Positions 1-9,732 of a DNA stretch of 13,791 nt are shown here, piece by piece. The notes beneath the pieces are model-generated. The model was given only the letters and a program-made list of their open reading frames with translations. It searched no databases and was not told where the DNA came from. The translations under genes were made by a program, and so were the position numbers. Where the stretch lies: the NCBI GenBank assembly GCA_003640385.1, contig RCAB01000893.1, positions 1 through 13,791 of the forward strand. Direction: 5' to 3'. How positions within the stretch are numbered: position 1 is the first letter of the stretch; every line of letters starts with the position of its first letter. The stretch comes from Setaria digitata (Eukaryota > Nematoda > Chromadorea > Rhabditida > Setariidae).

Positions 1-423
1 CAGATTCTAGTGAAAGTATGAGGAATCTATTGGTGTCACTAATTGTCGTGATAACTAACCGTCGGAGTTGTATAATCATACGGTTGGGTGGCACATTTAC
101 TTCACGGTGGTTTTAACGGAGGTATTTGCCCGATCGGTGTATGATGAATTAAACTTTTTTAATTACTCATTACTGTGCAGATGTAATTTTTTTAAGGGAA
201 AATGATCATCTAGTAATATTTTTAATTATTAGCTTAAAAAAAATGCAACAGAAATTTCTGACTTCAAATATATTTCAAGACATCTTACTGATATTTCTTT
301 AATGCTCGCTTTATCCGGATAGGAAAAAAAAAAACACATTCTGATAATTAAAGCTATTTCATGAAAATGTTAATTAAGAGGAAAAACATAATTGGCTGCG
401 TTGTTGTTGTCTCTTGAGGTCAG

Positions 424-546
424 GGATCAATGGTCCATGGGGTATATTTTTCCCAAGAACTGGAGGCTTTGGCGCAGGATTATATGAGAAAGATAAATAA
501 TTGGTTGCTTCGATGGACTAATTACTCTTCTCTTTGCTTGCCTTAA
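424..546 (+). CDS. Candidate 3'-terminal exon near the left edge (partial)
   Basis: The plus strand has an acceptor (TTGTCTCTTGAGGTCAG) ending at 423, then 40 codons and a TAA at 544-546. The peptide includes GSMVHGVYFSQELEALAQDY and then MRKINNWLLRW, an amphipathic helix pattern. A phase-compatible upstream exon would end at 121 (GGAG|GTATTT) and read YNHTVGWHIYFTVVLTE. The intron between them (122-423) is strongly AT-rich while both exon candidates are GC-rich. The left part is closed in this frame by a TAA at 56-58, so the 5' side is unresolved. The minus strand offers a rival reading, 517-374, with a proline-rich peptide (YNPAPKPPVLGKNIPHGPLI) ending at TAA 376-374. I favour plus because of the splice sites. 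Confidence 0.35.
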   Translation, partial: GSMVHGVYFSQELEALAQDYMRKINNWLLRWTNYSSLCLP

Positions 547-1343
547 GTGTTGTTTTTCAATTTTATCACCTAAAAAATCACTTCTAAATAGTTTAAATTT
601 TCAAAATGCTGAAAAATGCTCGGAAGAACAAAAAAAAAAAGTGTCCATCTTTTATTTTCGGGAAAATTTGTTTCGGTAGTTCACTAACTTGAAATTTGAC
701 AGAAATAATTTTAATTTTGAATACTACTTATTTTTGTTGTTCATATTTGTATATATCATCTGCAAATTATTTATGTCTAAGACTTTGTGTGTGTGCAAAT
801 TTATTCATAAAAATTTGTTTACTTAAAGGAAAAAATACAATTAAATGGAGTATATTCAATGAAAAAAAATTGGAATGAAAAAATTTGTTCAAAAAAACTG
901 AAATTTAATTCCTGATAATTTTATAGTGCAAGTCTCAATTATGTAACTACCGCAATATTTTTTGATTTACTATTAATTCAAAAAGAGCTTCGTTTTCTGT
1001 AATTAATTTTATTACCAAAACTTGAAAGACTATTCAAAATTAGTTATAAATATAACTAGTTTTAGGCTGACAAGCGTAGACTGACAAAAAAATTAATTAA
1101 TCATTGTGCAGAACTGAAACTAAATTTAATTAGAAATTTTACTTGAGACAAACTATTTGATGTAACTTACTAATCATGTATGGGAACTTCAAGAAACAGA
1201 AGAAAAATTCGTCTTTTTTTCTCATTTTTCTTCAGTTTTATTTTTTTTTTAAAATTAACAAATTAAAAGAAAGCATTTGTAAATTGTTTTTGAAAAAGAA
1301 AGAACTGGAATGGTCTAAACATTTTTTTTTTCTTTTCTATTAG
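547..1343. other. AT-rich stretch, no gene supported
   Basis: Only short AT-biased frames are present. The open frame at 696-878 begins with a non-ATG codon and has no coding-like composition or splice context. The stretch holds several poly(A) and poly(T) runs. Confidence 0.5.
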
Positions 1344-1389
1344 CACCAGTACCGATCGAGACAGAATTTAAACAAAAAAAAAAAAAAAA

Positions 1390-1518
1390 ATGCATAATAT
1401 AAGTGCATTATTTCAAAATATTTACAACATTCTGTTTGAAATCGGAAAATGGTTAATAGATATTAATTATCAAGTATGGCAGAGAAAAAACTTGCAAGTT
1501 GAAAAGCTTTTCAGGTAC
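1390..1518 (+). CDS. Candidate small exon or ORF after a 17-A run
   Basis: An ATG at 1390 opens 42 codons (MHNISALFQNIYNILFEIGK and on) that end in a splice donor context TTTTCAG|GTACTA at 1513/1514, or at TAA 1516-1518 if unspliced. A very good plus-strand acceptor with a long T/C tract (TTTTCTTTTCTATTAG) ends at 1343. The sequence between it and the ATG is coding-like (PVPIETEFK) but in a different frame, separated by the homopolymer at 1374-1390. Either the run length varies or the two parts are unrelated. The family is not recognised. Confidence 0.25.
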
Positions 1519-1830
1519 TAACAATAAAAAAGGAAAAAGAATCAAGAACTGAAATTCATCAATTTGGAAAGAGACATTAGATTTTATAAAAAAGAAACTT
1601 TTTTGAATAATTGAGAAGTTTCAAATACCCAATAGCGTAGCAGTCTAATGCTAGAGAGAACAATTCTAGTTAAAGAATGTTTCATATTTTGAATGAATTT
1701 GAAATAAAGCCATTTTCTAAAGTGACGCTGCTAGGATAATTTGTAAGAAGTCAGAAAAGATTGCAATTTGCCGCATCTTGAGAAAAGACAATTTTACTCT
1801 AAAGAAGATGTATTTTTCCGACTCACATAC

Positions 1831-1923
1831 TTTTTCCCTAATAAACAGAATTCTTTCATTAGCAGAAGGGCCTAAAAATGTAAAAAGAAGAGAGAGGTAG
1901 AAACAAAATGTCAAACGTATCAT
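1831..1923 (-). CDS. Possible first exon encoding a signal peptide
   Basis: An ATG at 1923 starts MIRLTFCFYLSLLFTFLG, which has a basic n-region, a hydrophobic core and small residues (PSA) at a plausible cleavage point, followed by NERILFIREK and a good donor, AAA|GTATGT. I find no convincing downstream exon on the minus strand below 1830. Hydrophobic frames are common by chance in AT-rich DNA, so confidence is low. Confidence 0.22.
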
Positions 1924-2522
1924 TTCAATATTATCTTATCCACACTTATCATTATTCCCGGATAATTCGATGAAATATTTCGAACTTGTAGTAGAAATTT
2001 TTACAGAACTAGTACCATGATTTGACAAAAATATGAAGTATTCTTGATTTAGCACTGTAGATACTTGGAAACTATGATATAGATTAGAATTATCTTCATT
2101 TCTTCTTTTTAAAAAGTTTCAAAAGCAGGGTAATAGTAGTAGTGAATGAGAAATTTGTGAAAGAAATATTGAAAACTAAATCTGATCGCTGTCTAAATCT
2201 CCCTCCAATAATTGAAATCATAGAGCTAATAGTTTAAAACTTTATTTTACTGCATAGAATTATAATAAAGTTGAGCAGAATTTGAATTTGATTGCTTTCT
2301 TTGATTTATTCATACAAATAGTCCTTATCATATGAAATATCAATTATTTTAGTGCAAATATTGATAAAAATTAATACATATTGATGAATAAAAATTATCA
2401 TTTCATCAATTATATTCGTTAAAAAGATATCTTTTGTCGAAAAAAAAAAAAAATTGCTCAAGTTGATTCGAATATCTAAATGTTGAATAATGAGCAGAAT
2501 CAAGGCCCTTTTTTCTGGTTGA
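1924..2522. other. AT-rich stretch, no gene supported
   Basis: I see no convincing exon or RNA gene. The minus-strand frame at 2306-2503 is isoleucine-rich and rests on low-complexity sequence, including a poly(A) run at about 2440. Confidence 0.5.
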
Positions 2523-2801
2523 ACAAAGCCCGATCTAAAATTCTCTGTTCCGGTTAATGAATGGACTATTTGCCTGCAATCGACTCAGCTGGAGACAAGG
2601 ACATTGTTTTCATTGTGAAGCACCACGATTCTTGTGATTTTTCCCTGAGTGGACAAAAGAAAGTAGTATTGAAGAGTTAATTTGAGAGTGGGTGAAACTG
2701 TTGTAGTAGAAATGGATAGTGTTAACAAAATTTATCAGTACTCGGCTAACCAAATTGACATTTTTTTTTTTTTTAAAAATGATTGTGCATCAATAAATTG
2801 A
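2523..2801 (+). pseudogene. Coding-like island with two compensating frame changes
   Basis: Three consecutive plus-strand segments look coding but lie in two frames. 2523-2561 reads TKPDLKFSVPVNE. 2561-2680 opens with ATG and reads MDYLPAIDSAGDKDIVFIVK, then HHDSCDFSLSGQKKVVLKS and a stop. 2673-2801 returns to the first frame and reads RVNLRVGETVVVEMDSVNKI, then YQYSANQID, before a poly(T) run and a stop. Purine-N-pyrimidine codons are frequent in segments two and three. No intron could fit at either junction. The simplest reading is one beta-rich domain hit by a one-base loss near 2562 and a one-base gain near 2672. A segment like DIVFIVKHHDSCDFSLSG weakly recalls farnesoic-acid O-methyltransferase-type (PF12248) domains. 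That similarity is untested. Confidence 0.35.
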
Positions 2802-2962
2802 AAAAAAAAACGGATGCTTAACCTAAGGTTTGGTTGGGAGTATCGAGAAATTTGTTTATAGCATATAAATGCAAAAAATTTTCGGTGGATCAGTAGAAAT
2901 ATGTTAAAATATCTCTTTAATGAAGTTTTCTTATCTGTACGTAACTTACGCTTCTTTCATAG

Positions 2963-3008
2963 ACCGTCGATGATACTTTTACTAATCACATTTACATGTG
3001 GGTCGCAG
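2963..3008 (+). CDS. Small exon with strong splice sites; possible signal-peptide start
   Basis: The acceptor CGCTTCTTTCATAG ends at 2962 and the donor CGCAG|GTAATT starts at 3009; both are good. Two readings compete. If the acceptor is a trans-splice site, an ATG at 2970 gives MILLLITFTCGSQ, a neat signal-peptide start with an 8-bp neighbouring leader. If it is an internal exon, phase 0 gives TVDDTFTNHIYMWVA, which has the stronger codon pattern and could belong with the island at 2523-2801. A possible continuation from an acceptor ending at 3092 gives only ADSSSNTC and a stop at 3118. Confidence 0.4.
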
Positions 3009-3118
3009 GTAATTTATCGGTAAATTGATAGAAGTCAGCAAAATTTGCATAATATTGTGAGATTTTCGACGTAACCGTTAATCACCACCTAGCTGATTCG
3101 TCTTCAAACACGTGCTAA

Positions 3119-3622
3119 GGAGGCTAGTATAGAAAGTCAAACATAGATTACTGTGAATGAACCCATATTCGGTCAAATATAACTTACTATAAATGATCTG
3201 TATTTAATTATTACAAGATTAAAGTAGCACAATTGTTTTCTCCTAATGATTCATTAATGAGCTTCTCAATGAAAGAAATTAAGAAAGATTATTGTAAGAA
3301 TATATCAGAAAGCTAAATTAAAGTGAAGAAAAAGCAGTGCAAAATGAATTTCAATTTTATTATCTATTTCCAAGTTTTTTTTTGATTATCAGTCAAATCA
3401 AGTCTAAAAAATTAAAGAAATTTCCTGGTAAATCAAATAGAACTGGAAACACTGAGCGTCAAAAACAGAACTTTTTTGCAAAATTGCAAAATCTATCATT
3501 TTTTTTATTGCATCTTTTTTTTGTATTCACCGAGCAACAATCCCAATCCCATTAATCCCATTTAACGGAAATTAAAATAAGACATTAATTAAAATTTCGC
3601 TTATTATTCAATCTTATCACTC
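3119..3622. other. AT-rich stretch, no gene supported
   Basis: The plus-strand frame at 3337-3555 has a composition typical of translated AT-rich DNA and no supporting splice sites. A minus-strand frame at 3731-3585 (first ATG at 3710) overlaps repeat copy 1 and is not called. Confidence 0.45.
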
Positions 3623-3706
3623 TTCGCGTTGGACTAGATGGGTCAGAGCTAGATTGATACCCTGAAAAGAATCTGATCTTTAAATTTTGCTGACCATCAT
3701 TCCCGT
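3623..3706. repeat. Diverged dispersed repeat, copy 1
   Basis: This 84-bp block resembles 4149-4241 in the same orientation. Shared landmarks in order are TTCG, AGAYGGGTCAGA, a central pyrimidine-rich part, and CCATCATTCCCGT at the end. The two copies are about 525 bp apart and have drifted considerably between the landmarks. Confidence 0.45.
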
Positions 3707-4148
3707 GCATATTATGCTTTCCATCGTTGGATTATAACAAAGATATTAAATCGATTTTCAAGTAGATTTCATCTTATATCTGATCAACTTAACTGTGACT
3801 CAAGAAATTCTATTTCTTCTTTTTGCTTGCAATATACAAGATTCTAGCATAGATTAATATATCTATTGCTATTTTTTAATAATAATATTCATCGACTAGT
3901 AGCATTTGAAGAATAAATTTAAAAATAACGAAAAAATTCAAAAAACGCAAAAGTGTTTTTTGAATTTTTTTTTTCTAGTTTTTGAAAATAATGACTAAAA
4001 ATTAGATTATTTTAATAATTGAATAAAATTAGAAATAAATCAGAGCTTAAGAAGAGTTCAGATTTTATCACAAGGAAATCAGATGAAGAGAAAAATGTGG
4101 TTATGATATGCAGTAAATTCCTTTTCTTTTCTACATATACAAACTTAA

Positions 4149-4241
4149 TTCGAGTGTTTATTAGACGGGTCAGACTAATACTCTTCAACAAGTATCATTT
4201 TTCAGATTCTGTCGTGCAGTTTCTTCACCCATCATTCCCGT
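4149..4241. repeat. Diverged dispersed repeat, copy 2
   Basis: Partner of 3623-3706, 93 bp long, with the same start and end landmarks. No terminal inverted repeat or target-site duplication is obvious. It may be a remnant of a short interspersed or miniature element, or a segmental copy. Confidence 0.45.
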
Positions 4242-4345
4242 AATTAATTACTTACCTTCCTTTTTTTCACCGATTTTTTTTATCTAATACCATCAATGGA
4301 CAATTGAGCACTAAGCGGTTCATATCTTTCATTTGATTAACTTAC

Positions 4346-4413
4346 CTGTATATATATATGACTCTAAAAGAACTTTTTATTTCGCAATCGTGTTCGGGTC
4401 GGATGCATTCCAT
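4346..4413 (-). CDS. Candidate first exon with a consensus donor
   Basis: On the minus strand an ATG at 4413 opens MECIRPEHDCEIKSSFRVIY, then IY, and ends in a near-perfect donor, ACAG|GTAAGT. The patch is richer in G+C than its flanks. No acceptor or downstream exon could be assigned with confidence. A second consensus donor (GAAG|GTAAGT) lies about 95 bp further along the minus strand near 4252, again without a clear exon. The family is not recognised. Confidence 0.25.
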
Positions 4414-4689
4414 TACAGTCAATGCTTATTAATTCATATTTTTAATTCAAATTTTTCTAATTCACTTAAAAGGAACCAGTTTTGAAACTATTATTATCAA
4501 ATACCTAAAAGCAGAAGCAAATTTCCGACCACTGAAAAATCTCAAATATTTCAAGTTATGTTAAAATTACAAACCTTTTGCATTTAAAGGTGCGTAGTGG
4601 GTAAAGTTGTATTTTCCATGGAAATTGCCTGAATTTTGTAAAATTTCAAGTAAATTAAATTCTTTTCGAAATATTCTCATATTTTTCAG

Positions 4690-4793
4690 CACTTATTGTC
4701 CCAATGTCTCTTCTTCTTGAGCAAAATCGCACTGCAGAAGGCTGCTTTAATATTGAAATCTCTTTATACGGTAGTTATTGTAGTAGTAACTGA
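4690..4793 (+). CDS. Candidate exon after a strong acceptor
   Basis: The plus-strand acceptor CTCATATTTTTCAG ends at 4689. An ATG at 4704 opens MSLLLEQNRTAEGCFNIEIS, then LYGSYCSSN and a TGA at 4791-4793; a donor-like ACG|GTAGTT at 4771 could end the exon earlier. A second frame is also open for 39 codons from the acceptor, so the reading frame is not settled. The short distance from acceptor to ATG would fit trans-splicing. Confidence 0.27.
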
Positions 4794-4799
4794 ATTAAA

Positions 4800-5600
4800 A
4801 AATTTGTGAGAAAAAATTAGCGATTAATTAAAGCAACCAAAGAAATATATGACCTAAAAGATTCGATTTCGAAGGTTTCTGATCATTTCATGCTTATCAT
4901 TTTATATTATATAAAACATTTTGTATAAAAGCACTATCATATAGAACAGCTATTTCCTTTTTTTACTTTAAAAACAAACTTTTCTCTGTTGATAGCTGAA
5001 CTAGCTAGCTTAATAATATATGAATCAGTAAATTAATGTGTTATTTTTTTGACTACACTATAATTGCAATTTCAAGCACTAAAATTTGTAGCCTAATTTT
5101 TCAAGCAATTACTGCATGAAGTCTTTTGTTCCCAAACAGATTGTCTAATTATTGTCAACATAAAATCATAGCTACTGTAAACATTTCTAATAGCATTCAA
5201 TATTGATATATCTGTGATACAGCAAACAAACAGCATGGTGTTGATTGCAAATTATCAGAGTGAAATTGAAAACAGCCACGAAGTTTGTCAAAAACAGTTT
5301 TTATGTTTCTGTAGAAAAAATAAATAGACATGAAATGAAAAATAATTAATTTTCTTGTTTAGCAGAATCGATAATCATGGAAAATAGATCATTTAACAGT
5401 AAAGTAAAGAATACAGTTCTTATTTATATGTTTTATGATGATTATTATTGATAACAGGCATGAAGAATTTTGTTATGCAGGAAATTTGAAGGAAATGAAA
5501 TGAAGAATTTTATATGATTAGGAAATTTAAAAAAAAAAAAAAAAATAAGCAATTTCGATAATTCCTTATTTATTACCTGTTGCTTATCTTTTATGATGCC
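4800..5600. other. AT-rich stretch, no gene supported
   Basis: The stretch holds a 17-A run at 5529-5545 and nothing that I can support as a gene. A 30-codon plus-strand frame at 5235-5327 is noted among the rejected items. The right end forms the 3' flank of the membrane-protein gene. Confidence 0.5.
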
Positions 5601-5605
5601 TTATT

Positions 5606-5615
5606 TTTATTTATT
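5606..5615 (-). terminator. Poly(A) signal AATAAATAAA of the membrane-protein gene
   Basis: Two overlapping AATAAA hexamers on the minus strand start 16 nt after the stop codon (5633-5631) of the last exon. The tight spacing supports 5706-5631 as the true last exon. Another AATAAA lies at 5569-5574. Confidence 0.6.
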
Positions 5616-5630
5616 TTGGGACCGGATTAC

Positions 5631-8600
5631 CTAATTAAGCGGCCGATTGATCACTACAACACCATTCGATCTTTTATCAGTTTTAATGATTAGCTGAATC
5701 AGTCGGCTGGGGATAGTGACAAAATAAGCAGAAGAACAATGATTCATTGCAATTAAATATCACAATTTGAAAAAAAAACTTAAGGAATTAACTTTATCCT
5801 CCATCTGATAAACAATATACTGATTATGATAAAGAAACAGATATACAGTGGTATGGCTAACATTATCGTGATAAATGTATCCATTTCTAGTGTACGAGTA
5901 ACATCGTCTGGCATTTTAATTTTCTCTATCATGGATTCCTGAAAAGGTGTATTACTAATTATTATTGTCATCGTTATTATTACAAGAAAACTTAACATGA
6001 CTATTTCACTTCCACAATCATTATTAAATCTAAAATTCTCACTTACTCTTTAACTAGAATTTACGATATCACTGAAATATTTGGTCACTAGCCTCGTTCC
6101 TATCCTGAACATGATAAATAATGATAAAGGATGACAAAAAATCTTTTTTCTTAATATGACCAGTTCAATAACAATCCCTGCTGTTGACACTTTCGTCAGT
6201 TCTTACTGCTGAAAAACTCATTAGCTAGCTAAATTAGAACAAATATATTAATACTTATACCGACAATATCTAATTAACAGAACAACATTTATAACGCTAA
6301 ATAAGCTCACTAACATATATATGTTAAGGCTTTCCACAACTGATGCACATCTATTAAAACTATATGGTTTATATGCTTGCTTAATGTTATTAAAATAGAT
6401 CATACCTGTCGGCTAATAATTAGTGGTAAAACATTTATTGATAAATTATCGCTCTTAATTGGCAATGTGTCTAATTCATTGTATTTCAGAAATCTCGTTA
6501 ATGTTGTCTTAAAAATGTTGTTATTTCTGTTGATGGAAAATTTGCTTTGAATGAAGAAATTTCTTCAAAATTGATTTACCAAATGTATAACTGCTAATAT
6601 CACTTATTAATTTTGGTATCGCTCATTAACATCATTAGTCAATAATATTGAGAAATTTAATGCAATTGCTGTAGAAATATTACATTCACCGATCTGTTTT
6701 TCGAAATTCATACATAACTGTCACTATTAATTATCAATTTTAATGTCCCCCATTAATAATTACACCAATTAATGTTATTTGTTTGAGAGTATACTGTGAA
6801 ATTTACCTTGTTAATATTATTTGGCAGTAATTGCGCTGTCATACGAAATGAAAGTATCGAATGTTCGAAGATGCAAAATTGTGCTAGCATTGTTTGCAGC
6901 ACATAACGAATTTTATTTTCAACAATACAACTCAACAAGCGTTTTGCATTCGGTTCCAGTTCATCTTCTCGTTGAAATGTTAAAAGCCAATCTGAAAAAA
7001 AATGATTAAGAAAGTAAAGAAAATTACAATTAACAATAAAAGAGCCGATGCTTTCTCTGCTGTAATTTGTAATAATAATAACATAATGGGGAAGTTATTG
7101 ATGAAGAATTTACTTTGCTTAAAAATTTGCGCATCATTTACAGTAATTATTTGTCCAAGATAATCAGCCGTTATCATTTCATTTAATGAGTTAAAACTAT
7201 CAACAGCTCTTTTGTAACCATATCGTTGTAAAATAAGTTTTAAGCCTTCATCAATAAAAAGTGTTTTTGACACACTATCATTGCTATCATGACACAGATA
7301 ATAAACTTTATTCTTCTTTCTTGCATAATAATACCTATAATAGCATCAAATTGTTGTGGAACTTTGAGTATCAAATTATTTTACTATTGCAAGTTCATTC
7401 AAACGACAATTAAAACGTTCTAGAATTAACATTTGAATAGCTAAATGGCTGCTTTATATGTTATCATTGTCACAATTCCATATCAATTAATATTATTAGA
7501 ACGCTATGATAAAATATTGTTAATAAGTAAGCACTGTAATTGTAAATGCGAAATTGAAATATCGGAAAGGTTAACTTGCACCTTAATTAAATTATTAGAA
7601 TCACTTTATTGAATACAAGCACTATTTTACATCAATATCATGTGTTTTACGCCACTGAATCTACTCCGATGAATAAATTAACAATAAAAAGTAATAATTT
7701 TTTTTGATACAAACTTAGGCATATAACAGCTACGGATTCGTTCAAATTTAGCTGCTGGCCAATAAATTTCACAATAAAGAATATCGTTATAAATTGTCCA
7801 ATTACAGGCTGGCAGAATAATTCGTCCTTTTGGAGCATCAATGATGAAGAAATTCACATTCTAAAGTTTTTTTTATTTCTTTCTAAAATTCTATTGAAGA
7901 ATTTAAAAATGAGTGGTTCTGCTGCTACTTTTGATATAACACTGCATATTTTGTGAATTAATTACATTTTTGTAATTTTGTGAATTTTTGAAAGCTTGAT
8001 TTTTAGAAGTCATTTTTTATAATTTTTCTTCTTAAAAATTCCAACTGTAGATTATCATAACTTCGCTCTATGAATTAAATATTTTAAAAATTCAATGAAT
8101 TAATCACTTTTTTTGAAGAATTTCTCTCATTGGTAAAAACAAAATGCACGGTAGCTGTTGAACAATCGAAATGCTCGATAGCTAAGAAGAAATTGCAGTT
8201 TGTTTAGGCAACAAAAAATAACCTTTTTGATTTTAACTTACATATCAATGCAAAAATATTATTTAGAAATCAAAAAATAATTTGAATAGTAATGTTTACA
8301 AAATATTTATTTACTTTTGTTCCAAAGCACAAACTATGCAATTAATGCTTATTTGTCGGGAAAACAATTATCTATAAAGAAATTTATGAGACATGATAAT
8401 AGTATTTGAGAAGTTGAGAAAAGGATTGAAGAGGAAATTGGCGACAGGTGTGAGCTTTTGTTCTTAGTCTAACAATATAGAAAGCTATCACGTTGTGGAA
8501 AAAAAAGATTTTTTTTTGCAGCTTATTTCTTAAATTTAATGAAGTTGAAATTAAATTTTATTTTTTATTTGCTAATAAAGAATTAGAATTTACTTTCATC

Positions 8601-9138
8601 AATAGCCACTAAATTAGGTAGAAAGTTGTTATTCGAGAATGTCATCATATCGGCAACAAAAATTACACCACCCTGTGTGATACCGTACACCGAAAAGTTA
8701 TAACCTATCTGAAAATTTTAATAATTTGCATGTGAAAATTTAACAAATCAAACATATGGCTGGATGAAGAAAAGATATTTTTAGGAAAATTATTATTTAA
8801 ATATAAATTACTGCATAGATAAAATGTGGTAAGCTGGGAATAGGGCAGTTAGGGATTTAGTTAATACAAAAACAAAATTTACAATCAAATAGAAAAAAGA
8901 ATCAAATAAGTTTACTTACTCTCATAAATATTTACTTTTGCACTTGCGCTTTTATTGAAAAGAAAATATCATATTTTATAATCAGAATTAATTAGCAGGA
9001 AATGAGAAATTTAAAACAAACCTTACTATGTAATGGTATATCACATTCAGTGTCAATGCATGTCATTTCCGAACTGAACATAAATAAATTCATTAGGAAA
9101 ATAAAAATACACCAGCAATAATGTTGTGCTACCGCCAT
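5631..9138 (-). CDS. Unrecognised type I membrane protein, 9-10 exons
   Basis: Exons in transcript order: 9138-9022, 8708-8594, 8181-8108, 7860-7715, 7334-7114, 6991-6807, (6717-6631 uncertain), 6507-6406, 5938-5793 and 5706-5631. Phases agree at every join; with the uncertain exon the CDS is 1269 nt (422 residues), without it 393. The start is the first ATG in frame; an in-frame TAA lies upstream. Residues 1-25 (MAVAQHYCWCIFIFLMNLFM) form a signal peptide. The ectodomain has several Cys and N-glycosylation sequons (NFS, NSS, NWT, NDS). Exon 2 looks beta-rich (GITQGGVIFVAD) and exon 4 carries CNWTIYNDILYCEIYW. One membrane segment follows at about residues 370-393, then RWR and a tail of about 29 residues. 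The middle exons (LQRYGYKRAVDSF, RYVLQTMLAQF) are helix-like. I do not recognise the family. Exon 2 faintly recalls plexin-domain-containing (TEM7-like) ectodomains, which is only an impression. Weak points are donors GTGATT and GTTAAT and acceptor TTTTTAAG. Confidence 0.6.
6631..6717 (-). other. Uncertain exon of the membrane-protein gene
   Basis: This stretch reads LCMNFEKQIGECNISTA and continues to LLTND in the phase-0 frame set by the exon ending at 6807. It could join to the exon at 6507 through a weak donor, GAT|GTTAAT. Its acceptor (AATAGTGACAG) has no pyrimidine tract. If the donor is not used, the frame runs to a TAA at 6609-6607, which would give a shorter product with no membrane segment. 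Skipping it also keeps the frame. Confidence 0.35.
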
Positions 9139-9166
9139 TGGTACCAGAAATCTTTTAAAATGAATT

Positions 9167-9168
9167 CT
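9167..9168 (-). promoter_or_regulatory. Possible trans-splice acceptor of the membrane-protein gene
   Basis: On the minus strand, CACAATATTCCCAG ends 28 bases before the ATG at 9138. No upstream coding exon joins here, so this fits a spliced-leader acceptor or the end of a 5' UTR intron. The ATG lies at the head of an exon ending in AAG|GTTTGT at 9022. A competing donor, A|GTAAGG five bases earlier, would put the next exon out of frame. Confidence 0.4.
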
Positions 9169-9199
9169 GGGAATATTGTGAAAAAAGTTTTTCAAAGCT

Positions 9200-9732
9200 A
9201 TTGAATATCGTTAGATGACGTACTTTTTCTTATAAAATGAGCAAAAGGAAAATGAGAAAATGTAACAGTTTAGAAATTGTAAAAATAATATGGGTAATTA
9301 TATTTGTGATTATCAGTTTGGCAGATAAGTTCATAAGGTGAAAATTATTTGCTCATACGTAGCAAATTAATTTTCTTGCAAAACCGTTTTATCTGTGGTG
9401 TAAAATCTGTCTAATCATGCAAAGCATGAGTTTCAAATTATGCAAAAAATCCAACCTATACTGAAAAATTATTTAGAAATTAAAAACAAAAAGGGAAGGA
9501 AGAAATATTCAGAAATTTACTTTCAAAAAATAGAAAAGGTAATCAATTCTAAGACCGCATCAGCCAAGAACATATTTAATACGTCTACTGATTAATGCAA
9601 CATTCATATATTACACTTGACAGCAGTAGCTATTAGTGAAATCGAAATTTCAGGAAAGTTCTGTCAATTTGTTTTCAAGTTTTGGAATATAATATATGAT
9701 AAATGTGTATAATTCAGTTCAAAAAACTAGCA
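9200..9732. other. Upstream intergenic region of the membrane-protein gene
   Basis: This stretch lies upstream of the ATG at 9138 and presumably contains its promoter. I see no distinctive box. An in-frame TAA a short way upstream of the ATG rules out a longer N-terminus from the same exon. Confidence 0.4.

Noticed and set aside
696..878. 60-codon plus-strand open frame
   Set aside because: It lacks an ATG start and has the Ile/Leu/Asn/Lys-rich make-up of translated AT-rich DNA. No splice or poly(A) context supports it.
3585..3731. 48-codon minus-strand open frame (ATG at 3710)
   Set aside because: It overlaps a diverged repeat whose second copy at 4149-4241 does not keep the frame.
4019..4243. 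74-codon plus-strand open frame
   Set aside because: It starts with TTG, runs through repeat copy 2 and has no splice support.
5235..5327. 30-codon plus-strand ORF starting MVLIANYQSE just after an AACAG
   Set aside because: The acceptor has no pyrimidine tract, the ORF is short, and there are no supporting signals; chance is the simpler explanation.
6807..6991. Similarity of the exon's RMTA motif to the C-terminal helix of F1-ATPase gamma
   Set aside because: Only four residues and a loose pattern match, the rest does not align, and the gene has a signal peptide and membrane anchor.
6821..7009. 62-codon plus-strand open frame
   Set aside because: It lies antisense to the best-supported exon of the membrane-protein gene (6991-6807) and is its shadow.
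7261..7375. Out-of-frame signal-peptide-like reading (MQERRIKFIICVMIAMIVCQ)
   Set aside because: It hits a stop soon after and no intron could link it to the well-supported frame of exon 7334-7114.
7647..7841. 64-codon minus-strand open frame
   Set aside because: It is a different frame over exon 7860-7715. The exon frame joins in phase to its neighbours and has a better codon pattern; this one does not.
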